DNA of 64,000 nt from Escherichia coli DSM 30083 = JCM 1649 = ATCC 11775. GTDB taxonomy: Bacteria > Pseudomonadota > Gammaproteobacteria > Enterobacterales > Enterobacteriaceae. The notes below the pieces were generated by a model. It was not told where the DNA came from and made no database searches. It saw only the letters and a list, made by a program, of their open reading frames with translations. Made by a program: the position numbers and the translations under genes. Below, piece by piece: positions 38,458-47,875 of this stretch; positions within the stretch are counted from its first letter, which is position 1, and each line of letters begins with the position of its first letter. The stretch covers positions 2,232,001-2,296,000 of the forward strand of contig NZ_CP033092.2 of NCBI RefSeq assembly GCF_003697165.2, read 5' to 3'.

Positions 38458-39285
38458 TTACTTTTTCCAGAAATCATCGAAAACGGTAATTGGCGGACGG
38501 CGTTTATGTTCGGTTTTCAGATACCAGTTCTCTATTGTTCTGGCGACCTGTTCAGGTACGTTTTTCCCTTCCAGATAGTCGTCGATATTGTCATAGGTCA
38601 CGCCGAGTGCCACTTCATCCGGCAGAGAAGGGCGATCATCTTCAAGATCGGCCGTTGGCGCTTTCTTATAAAGGTGTTCCGGGCAACCTAATGCCGCCAG
38701 TAACTGTTTACCCTGACGTTTGTTGAGACGATACAGCGGATTAATGTCCGTACCGCCGTCACCATATTTAGTGAAGAATCCGGTAATAGCTTCTGCAGCA
38801 TGATCGGTGCCCACCACGACACCGCTGGTCATACCCGCAATGCTATATTGTGCTTTCATCCGCTCACGCGCTTTTTCATTGCCACGGACAAAATCGCTCA
38901 GTTCAATGCCTGCTTCCCGCAATGCCTGCTCGCTGGCGAGTACCGCGCCCTTGATATTAACGGTTAATACGCGATCCGGTTGAATAAAGGCGATGGCATC
39001 CTGGCAATCTTGTTCGTCGGCCTGGACACCATAGGGCAGGCGTACGGCAATAAATTGCAGTGATTCGTTGCCGGTTTCCTGGCGCAGCTCATTAATCGCC
39101 ATCTGGCACAGCTTACCGGCAAGCGTGGAGTCCTGACCACCGCTGATCCCGAGCACCAGTGATTTAATGAACGGATAAGTTTGCAGGTAGCTTTTCAGAA
39201 AATCGATACTACGACGAATTTCCTCTTCAGCATTAATCTGCGGTTTTGCGCCCAGCACCTTTATTATTTGTTGTTGCAATGTCAT
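38458..39285 (-). CDS. nadE: NH3-dependent NAD synthetase
   Basis: The last enzyme of NAD synthesis: amidates nicotinate adenine dinucleotide with ammonia and ATP. It has 275 residues. The ATP-pyrophosphatase P-loop [14 protein letters not shown] lies near residue 46, and [20 protein letters not shown] near 158 belongs to the substrate site. There is no glutaminase domain, so it depends on free ammonia. The start is [12 protein letters not shown] at 39285. Confidence 0.97.
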
Positions 39286-39486
39286 TGAACCCCTCCAGAC
39301 AGAAAAGACAAAACTTCCTTAAAGCTAACCCGTTGCTACTGAAACGACAAGCGACAGCGGGCTGAATGGTGGTTAAAACGTCATACAGGAATCCTCTGAA
39401 AGCGGAGCCGTTTCGTTCACGGGCTTGAAAAAGCGCCCAATGTATTCCAGGCTTATCTAACACGCTGATAAACAAGAGGACGGAAT

Positions 39487-39825
39487 ATGAACAAGAATAT
39501 GGCAGGAATTCTGAGTGCAGCGGCGGTATTAACCATGCTGGCGGGTTGTACGGCTTATGATCGTACCAAAGACCAGTTTGTACAGCCTGTGGTGAAAGAC
39601 GTCAAAAAAGGCATGAGCCGGGCGCAGGTTGCACAAATTGCGGGTAAACCTTCGTCTGAAGTGAGCATGATCCATGCTCGTGGTACTTGCCAGACCTACA
39701 TCCTGGGTCAACGTGATGGTAAAGCAGAAACCTACTTTGTCGCGTTAGATGATACCGGACATGTCATCAACTCCGGTTATCAGACCTGTGCTGAATACGA
39801 CACTGATCCACAGGCTACGAAGTAA
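39487..39825 (+). CDS. osmE: osmotically inducible lipoprotein OsmE
   Basis: A 112-residue lipoprotein with signal peptide and lipobox LAGC (Cys near residue 20). The mature part is a SmpA/OmlA (BamE-like) domain with KKGMSRAQVAQIAGKPS near 40. It is known to be osmotically induced. A candidate -10 hexamer TATCTA lies at 39454-39459, about 30 bp before the AGAGGA ribosome-binding site. A strong terminator follows. Confidence 0.95.
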   Translation: MNKNMAGILSAAAVLTMLAGCTAYDRTKDQFVQPVVKDVKKGMSRAQVAQIAGKPSSEVSMIHARGTCQTYILGQRDGKAETYFVALDDTGHVINSGYQTCAEYDTDPQATK

Positions 39826-39857
39826 TCACTTCGCCTGAAAGCTTGAGTAACAACGGA

Positions 39858-39884
39858 AACCGGCCATTGCGCCGGTTTTTTTTG
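39858..39884 (+). terminator. intrinsic terminator after osmE
   Basis: AACCGGC at 39858-39864 and GCCGGTT at 39871-39877 form a stem with a 6-nt loop, followed by eight T residues (39876-39883). It is a textbook Rho-independent terminator. Confidence 0.92.
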
Positions 39885-40123
39885 GCCTGTGTTCTTAATT
39901 ATCTTCGCGAATTATTTGCCCGAAATGTGAAGAGGGTCATAACCACAGGTCAAGGAGAGACAATTTATAAGGTCAAAGAAATACTATTGCTCAGGCCTAT
40001 ACCGTATACTCCTTTCAGCCACAAAAAAAGTCATGTTGGTTTCGCAAGTTACCCAGAGCATGGAAGCAGGTTAAGGCTTGCGGAGTGTCTGGCTGACAGA
40101 TAATCGTCGATGAGGGCAGTTTT
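39885..40123 (+). promoter_or_regulatory. chb operon promoter region
   Basis: No gene is seen. AATTATCTTCGCGAATTATT at 39898-39917 is a dyad that fits a NagC-type operator. TGTGA, AGAGGG, TCATA at 39926-39941 fits a CRP site. A GGTCAA direct repeat at 39948 and 39971 is a candidate ChbR box, since ChbR sites are direct repeats. TATACT at 40005-40010 is a good -10 hexamer without a clear -35, as expected for an activator-dependent promoter. chb is known to need ChbR and CRP and to be repressed by NagC. Confidence 0.65.
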
Positions 40124-40444
40124 ATGGAAAAGAAACACATTTATCTGTTTTGTTCTGCGGGCATGTCTACCTCTTTACTGGTATCAAAAATGCGCGCACA
40201 GGCAGAAAAATATGAAGTTCCGGTCATTATTGAAGCATTTCCGGAAACACTGGCTGGTGAAAAAGGTCAGAATGCCGATGTCGTGTTATTAGGGCCGCAG
40301 ATTGCTTATATGTTGCCCGAAATCCAGCGTTTGTTACCCAACAAACCGGTTGAAGTAATTGACTCGCTGCTTTATGGCAAAGTCGATGGTTTAGGCGTGC
40401 TTAAGGCTGCGGTTGCAGCGATTAAAAAAGCCGCAGCAAATTAA
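40124..40444 (+). CDS. chbB: PTS chitobiose-specific enzyme IIB
   Basis: The phosphocysteine-bearing subunit of the chitobiose PTS permease. It has 106 residues. The phosphorylated cysteine is C10 in YLFCSAGMSTSLLV, the typical IIB P-loop of the lactose/chitobiose family. It passes phosphate from ChbA to the sugar entering through ChbC. It is the first gene of chbBCARFG. The 84-bp gap to chbC carries a ChiX target and a hairpin. Confidence 0.97.
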   Translation: MEKKHIYLFCSAGMSTSLLVSKMRAQAEKYEVPVIIEAFPETLAGEKGQNADVVLLGPQIAYMLPEIQRLLPNKPVEVIDSLLYGKVDGLGVLKAAVAAIKKAAAN

Positions 40445-40459
40445 TTTATTTTAAATTTT

Positions 40460-40471
40460 CCCGTCAAAGAG
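40460..40471 (+). promoter_or_regulatory. ChiX small-RNA pairing site in chbB-chbC leader
   Basis: CCCGTCAAAGAG is the exact complement of the CUCUUUGACGGG seed of the sRNA ChiX, as I remember its sequence. The chbBC intergenic transcript is the known decoy that titrates ChiX when chitobiose induces the operon, relieving repression of chiP. A hairpin (ACCGCAAT 40489-40496 with ATTGCGGT 40503-40510) follows before the chbC start. Confidence 0.88.
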
Positions 40472-40528
40472 TTATTTCATAAATCAATACCGCAATATTT
40501 AAATTGCGGTTTTAAAGGGTATTTTTCT

Positions 40529-41887
40529 ATGAGTAATGTTATTGCATCGCTTGAAAAGGTACTCCTCCCTTTTGCAGTTAAAATAGGAAAGCAGCCACAC
40601 GTTAATGCAATCAAAAATGGCTTTATTCGCTTAATGCCGTTAACCCTTGCGGGGGCCATGTTTGTATTAATTAACAACGTTTTTCTAAGCTTTGGGGAGG
40701 GGTCGTTTTTTTATTCCTTAGGTATTCGCCTGGATGCCTCAACCATTGAAACACTTAATGGTCTGAAAGGTATTGGCGGCAACGTATATAACGGAACATT
40801 AGGGATAATGTCTTTAATGGCCCCGTTCTTTATTGGCATGGCGCTGGCAGAAGAGCGTAAAGTCGATGCGCTGGCGGCCGGGTTGTTATCCGTTGCAGCA
40901 TTTATGACCGTCACCCCATATAGTGTCGGTGAGGCCTATGCGGTTGGCGCAAACTGGTTAGGTGGGGCGAATATCATCTCCGGGATTATTATTGGCCTGG
41001 TGGTGGCAGAAATGTTTACCTTTATTGTTCATCGTAACTGGGTCATTAAGTTACCTGATAGCGTTCCGACATCGGTTTCGCGCTCTTTCTCAGCATTAAT
41101 TCCCGGTTTTATTATTCTTTCCGTGATGGGGATTATTGCCTGGGCGTTGAATACCTGGGGCACCAACTTCCATCAGATCATTATGGATACCATCTCAACC
41201 CCACTGGCATCGTTGGGTAGCGTGGTAGGCTGGGCCTATGTGATCTTTGTTCCACTGCTCTGGTTCTTCGGTATTCATGGCGCGCTGGCGCTGACCGCAC
41301 TGGACAACGGCATTATGACGCCGTGGGCGCTGGAAAATATCGCGACCTATCAGCAATATGGTTCCGTCGAAGCGGCGCTGGCAGCCGGTAAGACCTTCCA
41401 TATCTGGGCCAAGCCGATGCTGGACTCCTTTATTTTCCTTGGTGGCAGTGGTGCGACTTTAGGCCTGATCCTGGCTATCTTTATCGCTTCTCGCCGTGCT
41501 GATTATCGTCAGGTGGCAAAACTGGCGCTGCCGTCCGGCATCTTCCAGATTAACGAACCGATTCTGTTTGGTCTGCCAATTATCATGAACCCGGTGATGT
41601 TTATCCCGTTTGTACTGGTACAACCGATTCTGGCGGCAATCACCCTGGCAGCGTACTACATGGGCATTATTCCACCGGTGACCAATATTGCACCGTGGAC
41701 CATGCCAACCGGTCTGGGAGCCTTCTTTAACACCAACGGTAGCGTCGCCGCATTGCTGGTCGCACTCTTCAACCTTGGTATCGCAACGTTAATTTATCTG
41801 CCCTTTGTTGTGGTCGCTAACAAAGCACAAAACGCGATTGATAAAGAAGAGAGCGAAGAAGATATCGCCAACGCCCTGAAATTTTAA
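40529..41887 (+). CDS. chbC: PTS chitobiose-specific enzyme IIC
   Basis: The inner-membrane sugar channel of the chitobiose/cellobiose PTS. It has 452 residues with about ten membrane segments. Conserved regions include the N-terminal HVNAIKNGFIRLMPLTLAGA and the substrate-site FFGIHGALALTALDNG near residue 248, then FQINEPILFGLPIIMNP near 342. It works with ChbA and ChbB. It starts at 40529 after an AAAGGG ribosome-binding site. chbA follows 50 bp later. Confidence 0.97.
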   Translation: MSNVIASLEKVLLPFAVKIGKQPHVNAIKNGFIRLMPLTLAGAMFVLINNVFLSFGEGSFFYSLGIRLDASTIETLNGLKGIGGNVYNGTLGIMSLMAPFFIGMALAEERKVDALAAGLLSVAAFMTVTPYSVGEAYAVGANWLGGANIISGIIIGLVVAEMFTFIVHRNWVIKLPDSVPTSVSRSFSALIPGFIILSVMGIIAWALNTWGTNFHQIIMDTISTPLASLGSVVGWAYVIFVPLLWFFGIHGALALTALDNGIMTPWALENIATYQQYGSVEAALAAGKTFHIWAKPMLDSFIFLGGSGATLGLILAIFIASRRADYRQVAKLALPSGIFQINEPILFGLPIIMNPVMFIPFVLVQPILAAITLAAYYMGIIPPVTNIAPWTMPTGLGAFFNTNGSVAALLVALFNLGIATLIYLPFVVVANKAQNAIDKEESEEDIANALKF

Positions 41888-41937
41888 TTGATGCCGGTAC
41901 GGGTAATCGTGCCGGTAAGAATAGAGAGGAACGATGT

Positions 41938-42288
41938 ATGATGGATCTCGATAATATTCCCGATACGCAAACGGAAGCTGAAGAGCTGGAAGAAGTGGTG
42001 ATGGGGCTTATCATCAACTCCGGACAAGCGCGTAGCCTGGCGTATGCGGCACTGAAACAGGCGAAGCAGGGCGATTTTGCCGCAGCAAAAACCATGATGG
42101 ATCAGTCACGGATGGCATTGAATGAAGCGCATCTGGTACAGACGAAACTGATTGAAGGCGATGCTGGCGAAGGTAAGATGAAAGTGAGTCTGGTGCTAGT
42201 CCACGCTCAGGATCATTTAATGACGTCCATGCTTGCGCGTGAACTGATTACTGAATTAATTGAGCTTCATGAAAAACTGAAGGCATAA
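41938..42288 (+). CDS. chbA: PTS chitobiose-specific enzyme IIA
   Basis: The phosphohistidine subunit that takes phosphate from HPr and passes it to ChbB. It has 116 residues, a helical trimer of the lactose-type IIA family. The active histidine is H89 by count, in VSLVLVHAQDHLMTS. It starts MMDLDNIPD with an AGAGAGGA ribosome-binding sequence. chbR starts seven bases after its stop. Confidence 0.97.
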   Translation: MMDLDNIPDTQTEAEELEEVVMGLIINSGQARSLAYAALKQAKQGDFAAAKTMMDQSRMALNEAHLVQTKLIEGDAGEGKMKVSLVLVHAQDHLMTSMLARELITELIELHEKLKA

Positions 42289-42295
42289 GGAGTCG

Positions 42296-43138
42296 ATGAT
42301 GCAGCCAGTGATTAACGCGCCGGAAATTGCCACTGCCCGAGAACAGCAGTTGTTTAATGGCAAAAACTTCCATGTGTTTATCTACAATAAAACTGAGAGT
42401 ATCAGCGGACTGCATCAGCACGACTATTATGAATTTACTCTGGTATTAACCGGGCGTTATTTCCAGGAGATTAACGGTAAGCGCGTGTTACTGGAACGGG
42501 GCGATTTTGTTTTTATTCCGTTAGGTTCGCACCATCAAAGTTTTTATGAATTTGGTGCCACGCGTATATTGAACGTTGGGATCAGTAAACGCTTTTTTGA
42601 GCAGCATTACCTGCCGTTGTTGCCTTATTGCTTTGTAGCTTCGCAGGTATACCGGACCAATAACGCGTTTCTCACCTATGTGGAAACAGTGATTTCTTCA
42701 TTGAATTTCCGCGAAACAGGGCTGGAAGAGTTTGTTGAGATGGTTACTTTTTATGTCATTAACCGTTTACGTCATTACCGCGAAGAACAGGTGATTGATG
42801 ATATACCGCAGTGGCTGAAAAGTACGGTAGAAAAGATGCATGATAAAGAGCAGTTTAGTGAATCGGCGCTGGAGAATATGGTGACGTTGTCAGCCAAATC
42901 ACAGGAATATTTGACGCGAGCGACTCAACGATACTATGGTAAAACGCCAATGCAGATTATTAATGAAATCCGTATTAATTTTGCCAAAAAACAACTGGAA
43001 ATGACCAACTATTCAGTGACGGATATTGCGTTTGGGGCCGGTTATAGTAGCCCGAGCTTGTTTATTAAAACGTTTAAGAAATTAACATCCTTTACGCCTA
43101 AGAGCTATCGTAAGAAATTGACTGAATTTAATCAGTAA
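42296..43138 (+). CDS. chbR: AraC-family dual regulator ChbR
   Basis: Activates the chb operon with induced substrate and represses it otherwise. It has 280 residues: an N-terminal cupin sensor with LHQHDYYEFTLVL near residue 39, and a C-terminal pair of helix-turn-helices from about 180, with NEIRINFAKKQLEMTNYSVT and DIAFGAGYSSPSLFIKTFKK. My recollection of K-12 has FEAGYSS where this has FGAGYSS, a change in the second recognition region. It lies inside the operon it controls. Confidence 0.96.
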   Translation: MMQPVINAPEIATAREQQLFNGKNFHVFIYNKTESISGLHQHDYYEFTLVLTGRYFQEINGKRVLLERGDFVFIPLGSHHQSFYEFGATRILNVGISKRFFEQHYLPLLPYCFVASQVYRTNNAFLTYVETVISSLNFRETGLEEFVEMVTFYVINRLRHYREEQVIDDIPQWLKSTVEKMHDKEQFSESALENMVTLSAKSQEYLTRATQRYYGKTPMQIINEIRINFAKKQLEMTNYSVTDIAFGAGYSSPSLFIKTFKKLTSFTPKSYRKKLTEFNQ

Positions 43139-43241
43139 GTCGTTATACCTGACAATTCACATATCTGTCCTGTTGCTGGATTATTTATGTCCGGGGGGCA
43201 GATATGCCAGATATCAGTATTCTGTACTGAAGGGAGAAATT

Positions 43242-44594
43242 ATGAGCCAGAAATTAAAAGTCGTCACTATTGGTGGCGGGAGCAGCTATACCCCGGAGTT
43301 ACTGGAAGGATTTATTAAGCGTTATCACGAATTGCCGGTCAGCGAATTATGGCTGGTGGATGTCGAAGGTGGTAAAGCGAAACTGGATATTATTTTTGAT
43401 CTCTGCCAACGGATGATTGATAACGCTGGCGTCCCGATGAAGCTTTATAAAACGCTGGATCGCCGCGAAGCATTGAAAGATGCTGATTTCGTTACTACCC
43501 AACTGCGCGTTGGCCAATTACCGGCGCGCGAATTGGATGAACGTATTCCATTAAGTCATGGTTATCTTGGTCAGGAAACTAACGGCGCGGGCGGTCTGTT
43601 TAAAGGTCTGCGTACCATTCCGGTGATTTTTGACATCGTAAAAGATGTCGAAGAACTATGTCCGAATGCATGGGTGATTAACTTCACTAACCCGGCGGGA
43701 ATGGTCACTGAAGCCGTTTATCGTCATACCGGATTTAAACGCTTTATCGGCGTGTGTAATATTCCGATCGGCATGAAGATGTTTATTCGCGATGTTCTGA
43801 TGCTGAAAGACAGCGATGATTTATCTATCGATCTGTTCGGCCTCAACCATATGGTGTTCATTAAGGATGTGCTGGTAAATGGCAAATCACGCTTTGCCGA
43901 ATTGCTTGATGGTGTGGCATCCGGGCAGTTAAAAGCATCTGGCGTTAAAAATATTTTCGATCTGCCATTTAGCGAAGGCTTAATTCGTTCTCTGAATCTG
44001 TTGCCGTGTTCTTATTTGCTTTATTACTTCAAGCAAAAAGAGATGCTGGCTATTGAAATGGGCGAATACTACAAAGGCGGCGCACGAGCGCAGGTCGTAC
44101 AGAAAGTCGAGAAACAACTTTTTGAGCTATATAAAAACCCGGAGTTGAACGTTAAGCCGAAAGAACTGGAACAGCGCGGTGGGGCTTATTATTCTGATGC
44201 TGCGTGCGAAGTGATCAACGCTATCTATAACGACAAGCAAGCAGAACATTACGTTAATATCCCGCATCATGGGCATATTGATAATATTCCGGCAGACTGG
44301 GCGGTAGAAATGACCTGTACGCTGGGGCGCGATGGCGCGACGCCACATCCGCGCATTACGCATTTCGATGATAAAGTGATGGGGCTGATTCACACCATCA
44401 AAGGCTTCGAGATTGCTGCCAGCAACGCCGCACTTAGTGGAGAATTTAACGATGTCTTACTGGCGCTAAACCTTAGTCCGTTGGTGCATTCCGATCGCGA
44501 TGCTGAGCTGCTGGCACGCGAGATGATTCTGGCGCACGAGAAATGGCTGCCAAATTTTGCCGACTGCATCGCAGAGCTTAAAAAAGCACATTAA
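43242..44594 (+). CDS. chbF: 6-phospho-beta-glucosidase / diacetylchitobiose-6-P hydrolase, GH4
   Basis: Hydrolyses the phosphorylated disaccharide delivered by the chitobiose PTS. It has 450 residues and is a glycoside hydrolase family 4 enzyme using NAD and a divalent metal. The NAD loop VVTIGGGSSYTPELLEG is at residue 8, the metal-ligand Cys region in IGVCNIPIGMKM near 170, and LFGLNHM near 200 holds the metal histidine. The ATG at 43242 follows GGGAGAAA. It acts after ChbG deacetylation. Confidence 0.97.
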   Translation: MSQKLKVVTIGGGSSYTPELLEGFIKRYHELPVSELWLVDVEGGKAKLDIIFDLCQRMIDNAGVPMKLYKTLDRREALKDADFVTTQLRVGQLPARELDERIPLSHGYLGQETNGAGGLFKGLRTIPVIFDIVKDVEELCPNAWVINFTNPAGMVTEAVYRHTGFKRFIGVCNIPIGMKMFIRDVLMLKDSDDLSIDLFGLNHMVFIKDVLVNGKSRFAELLDGVASGQLKASGVKNIFDLPFSEGLIRSLNLLPCSYLLYYFKQKEMLAIEMGEYYKGGARAQVVQKVEKQLFELYKNPELNVKPKELEQRGGAYYSDAACEVINAIYNDKQAEHYVNIPHHGHIDNIPADWAVEMTCTLGRDGATPHPRITHFDDKVMGLIHTIKGFEIAASNAALSGEFNDVLLALNLSPLVHSDRDAELLAREMILAHEKWLPNFADCIAELKKAH

Positions 44595-44606
44595 CCGAGG
44601 CTGATT

Positions 44607-45365
44607 ATGGAACGCTTACTGATTGTTAATGCCGATGATTTTGGCTTAAGCAAAGGTCAGAACTACGGCATTATCGAGGCCTGTCGCAATGGGATTGTCA
44701 CGTCGACGACGGCGCTGGTGAATGGGCAGGCTATTGACCATGCGGTGCAGTTGAGCCGTGATGAACCGAGTCTGGCCATAGGGATGCACTTTGTCCTTAC
44801 TATGGGCAAGCCTCTGACAGCTATGCCGGGGTTAACCCGCGATGGTGTGCTGGGAAAATGGATCTGGCAGTTGGCAGAAGAAGGTGCTTTACCGCTGGAA
44901 GAAATTACTCAGGAGCTCGCCAGTCAGTATTTGCGTTTCATTGAGCTATTTGGACGCAAACCTACGCATCTTGATAGCCATCATCATGTGCATATGTTCC
45001 CGCAGATTTTCCCGATTGTGGCAAAGTTTGCGGCTGAAGAGGGGATTGCGTTGCGCATCGACCGTCAGCCGTTATCTAACGATGGTGATTTACCGGCTAA
45101 TCTGCGCAGTTCGCAGGGATTCAGTAGCGCGTTTTATGGTGAAGAGATTAGCGAGACACTGTTCCTGCAAGTGCTTGATGATTCCAGCCATCGCGGGGAA
45201 CGCTCGTTGGAAGTTATGTGCCATCCGGCGTTTGTCGATAATACGATTCGCCAGAGTGCTTATTGCTTCCCTCGGTTAACGGAACTGGATGTGCTGACTT
45301 CAGCGTCGTTGAAATATGCGATTGCTGAGCGTGGTTATCTGTTGGGTAGTTATCATGATGTGTAA
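44607..45365 (+). CDS. chbG: chitooligosaccharide monodeacetylase ChbG
   Basis: Removes one N-acetyl group from phosphorylated chitobiose so that ChbR is induced and ChbF can act. It belongs to the YdjC family. It has 252 residues. Metal-binding motifs are [10 protein letters not shown] at residue 8 and [12 protein letters not shown] near 122. It is three residues longer than the K-12 form as I recall, with a divergent stretch around [20 protein letters not shown] (residues 150-170). It is the last gene of the operon. Confidence 0.95.
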
Positions 45366-45374
45366 GTAAGGTGG

Positions 45375-45403
45375 TAAGGTCACTCCCCAGGGGCGTGACC
45401 TTA
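45375..45403. terminator. bidirectional terminator between chbG and katE
   Basis: TAAGGTCAC at 45375-45383 pairs exactly with GTGACCTTA at 45395-45403 around an 11-nt loop. It lies between the converging chbG and katE genes and can terminate both transcripts. Confidence 0.75.
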
Positions 45404-45410
45404 TCCATAT

Positions 45411-47672
45411 TTACGCCGGGATTTTGTCAATCTTAGGAATGCGTGACCACACGCGGTGTGCTGTCATCAGCGTTAACAGTTCATCCATAAAACTACCATC
45501 GGCGCTGTCAGCTTCCGCAATCCCTTCTTCACCCTGGTCAGCGACCTTGATTGTTGCTTTAAACTTGCGCGCGTCTCCTGCCAGCGCAATCGGTTTAAGG
45601 TGTTTGTAGGCTTCCATCAGATAGTAGTTGGCATCGCCGTTGTCAGCGATATCCGCAATATTGCCGCAAGGGACAATGACTGCATCGACCGTCAGCGAAG
45701 GCGCACCGGCAAAGGTAGCAGCTATAGGCAACACCGTACCGTCATCCGCAGTCACTTCCCCCATTCGGGAGTAGAGCAGTTTGGCATGAACGCCTTTGGC
45801 CTTCAGCGCCTTGAGAATGGCCAGAAGGTCTGCCGATCTCACTTCATCATTAAGCAAAATTGCTACCACGCGACCTTTCACATCACCGTCAGGAATGGAG
45901 TACAGACTTAAGGATGGATCCTTTTTCAGACCGTTGACGTCCGGAGGTGGGGTGATATTCAGCTGGTCATCAGTCAGTTCGATACCGAGATTTTTCGCCA
46001 CCGCCTGGGCCAGAGTGAGATCAATATGCGCCAGCTGGTCAACAACGCGCTCACGAATATACGGACGAACTACTTTGCTTAACTCAAAACTGAAACCATC
46101 GACAATATGGCGCTGCTCGAATGGCGTCTGACTTAGCCAGAACAGACGCGGATGGGAATAATATTCGCCAAACGATGGACTGCGCTCGCGAACTTTATTT
46201 CCTTCCACGCGTTCCTGGTATGATTCAAAACCGCCGCGTTTCGGCCCCGGCGGTGTTTCGCGCGGCCAGTTATCGTTGATCGAGTTCGGTTCGTAATTCG
46301 CCGGGTTAGTGTCGATCCCCATACGATGCATGCCGTCACGCTGGAAATTATGGTAAGGGCAGGTCGGGCGGTTAATCGGAATTTCATGGAAATTCGGCCC
46401 ACCAAGACGACTGATTTGTGTATCGGTATAAGAGAACAAACGCCCCTGCAATAACGGGTCGTTGGTGAAATCCAGACCGGGGACAATATGCCCTGGATGG
46501 AAAGCCACCTGTTCGTTTTCAGCAAAGAAGTTATCCGGATTACGATTGAGCACCATTTTGCCGACACGCTGAACAGGCACCAATTCTTCCGGGATAAGTT
46601 TGGTTGGATCGAGAAGATCGAAGTCGAACTTGAATTCGTCTTCTTCAGGAATCAACTGGAAGCCCAGTTCGTATTCAGGAAAATCGCCTGCTTCAATCGC
46701 TTCCCACAACTCGCGGCGGTGGAAGTCCGGGTCACGTCCGGTTAGTTTTTGTGCTTCATCCCAAACGAGTGAGGCTTTACCTGCCAGTGGTTTCCAGTGG
46801 AAACGTACGAACGTTGCCTTCCCTTCGGCATTAATCAGGCGGAAGGTATGAATACCGAAGCCTTCCATAGTGCGGTAACTGCGCGGGATACCGCGATCCG
46901 ACATTGCCCACATCACGTTGTGCAGAGTTTCAGGTTGCAGAGAAACATAATCCCAGAAAGTATCGTGGGCGCTTTGCCCTTGTGGAATTGCCCAGTGCGG
47001 TTCTGGTTTTACCGCATGAACAAAATCGGGGAATTTATGCGCATCCTGGATAAAGAAGATTGGCGTGTTATTGCCAACGAGGTCAAAAATACCCTCTTCA
47101 GTATAGAACTTGGTGGCAAAGCCACGGATATCACGTACGGTATCGGCAGAGCCAGCGCCGCCCTGAACGGTAGAGAACCTAACAAATACTGGGGTGATTT
47201 TGTTCGTATCTGAGAGGAAATCCGCTTTGGTGATATCGCTTAAGCTTTTATATGGCTGGAAATAACCGTGAGCTGCTGATCCGCGTGCATGAACAATACG
47301 TTCCGGGATGCGCTCATGGTCAAAGTGAGTGATTTTCTCGCGCAGAATAAAATCTTCCAGCAGAGTTGGACCACGGCTACCGGCACGCAGTGAGTTTTGA
47401 TCGTCGGCGATGCGCACGCCCTGATTAGTGGTCAGCGCATAATTTTCACTGCCTTTGCGTACGTCTTCCAGAGAATTAAGTTTTTCGTTACGCGTATCAG
47501 GGGCTTTCAGGCTCCCTGGGGCGGTAGGTTGTGCACCAGGCGGTGTTGGTTCAGCCGCTGGACGATGAGATCCGTCTTCAGGTGCCAGTGAGTCCATCCC
47601 CGGTTTCGCTTCGCTGGAATCGTGTAGTGGTGACTGGTGCTGATGTGGGTTCTTTTCGTTATGTTGCGACAT
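45411..47672 (-). CDS. katE: catalase HPII
   Basis: The stationary-phase catalase, a cytoplasmic tetramer with heme d. It has 753 residues, the large-subunit catalase type. The distal heme histidine is in VHARGSAAHGYF (about H128), the conserved Asn in DLVGNNTPIFF (about N201), and the proximal tyrosine in RLFSYTDTQISRLG (about Y415). A C-terminal flavodoxin-like domain begins near residue 600 (GRVVAILLNDE). It is sigma-S controlled, and a matching -10 lies upstream. Confidence 0.98.
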   Translation of the reverse strand: MSQHNEKNPHQHQSPLHDSSEAKPGMDSLAPEDGSHRPAAEPTPPGAQPTAPGSLKAPDTRNEKLNSLEDVRKGSENYALTTNQGVRIADDQNSLRAGSRGPTLLEDFILREKITHFDHERIPERIVHARGSAAHGYFQPYKSLSDITKADFLSDTNKITPVFVRFSTVQGGAGSADTVRDIRGFATKFYTEEGIFDLVGNNTPIFFIQDAHKFPDFVHAVKPEPHWAIPQGQSAHDTFWDYVSLQPETLHNVMWAMSDRGIPRSYRTMEGFGIHTFRLINAEGKATFVRFHWKPLAGKASLVWDEAQKLTGRDPDFHRRELWEAIEAGDFPEYELGFQLIPEEDEFKFDFDLLDPTKLIPEELVPVQRVGKMVLNRNPDNFFAENEQVAFHPGHIVPGLDFTNDPLLQGRLFSYTDTQISRLGGPNFHEIPINRPTCPYHNFQRDGMHRMGIDTNPANYEPNSINDNWPRETPPGPKRGGFESYQERVEGNKVRERSPSFGEYYSHPRLFWLSQTPFEQRHIVDGFSFELSKVVRPYIRERVVDQLAHIDLTLAQAVAKNLGIELTDDQLNITPPPDVNGLKKDPSLSLYSIPDGDVKGRVVAILLNDEVRSADLLAILKALKAKGVHAKLLYSRMGEVTADDGTVLPIAATFAGAPSLTVDAVIVPCGNIADIADNGDANYYLMEAYKHLKPIALAGDARKFKATIKVADQGEEGIAEADSADGSFMDELLTLMTAHRVWSRIPKIDKIPA

Positions 47673-47730
47673 TGAACTCGTCTCCTTAAATTATTACTGA
47701 AAGGGCCGCTGTTTTGGTCAAAAACCCCTC

Positions 47731-47740
47731 TAACTATAGA
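47731..47740 (-). promoter_or_regulatory. katE sigma-S type -10 element
   Basis: Read on the minus strand this is TCTATAGTTA, close to the extended sigma-S -10 (CTATACTTA). It sits about 60 bp before the katE start at 47672, in agreement with the known RpoS dependence of katE. Confidence 0.6.
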
Positions 47741-47875
47741 CCACCAGTCAGATCCCGCTCCGGAAACTATTCTGGAAACGGTGTTATGAAATACACGCAA
47801 AGCAGGACGTACAGGGGCTAAATCGGCTAAACTACAGTTTTTCTGATTTTTAATATGCGTTTAGTGAAGCCAGTA

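Noticed and set aside
39420..39440. GGGC...GCCC near the osmE promoter as a terminator
   Set aside because: Only a four-base stem with no T-run; it lies in the promoter region.
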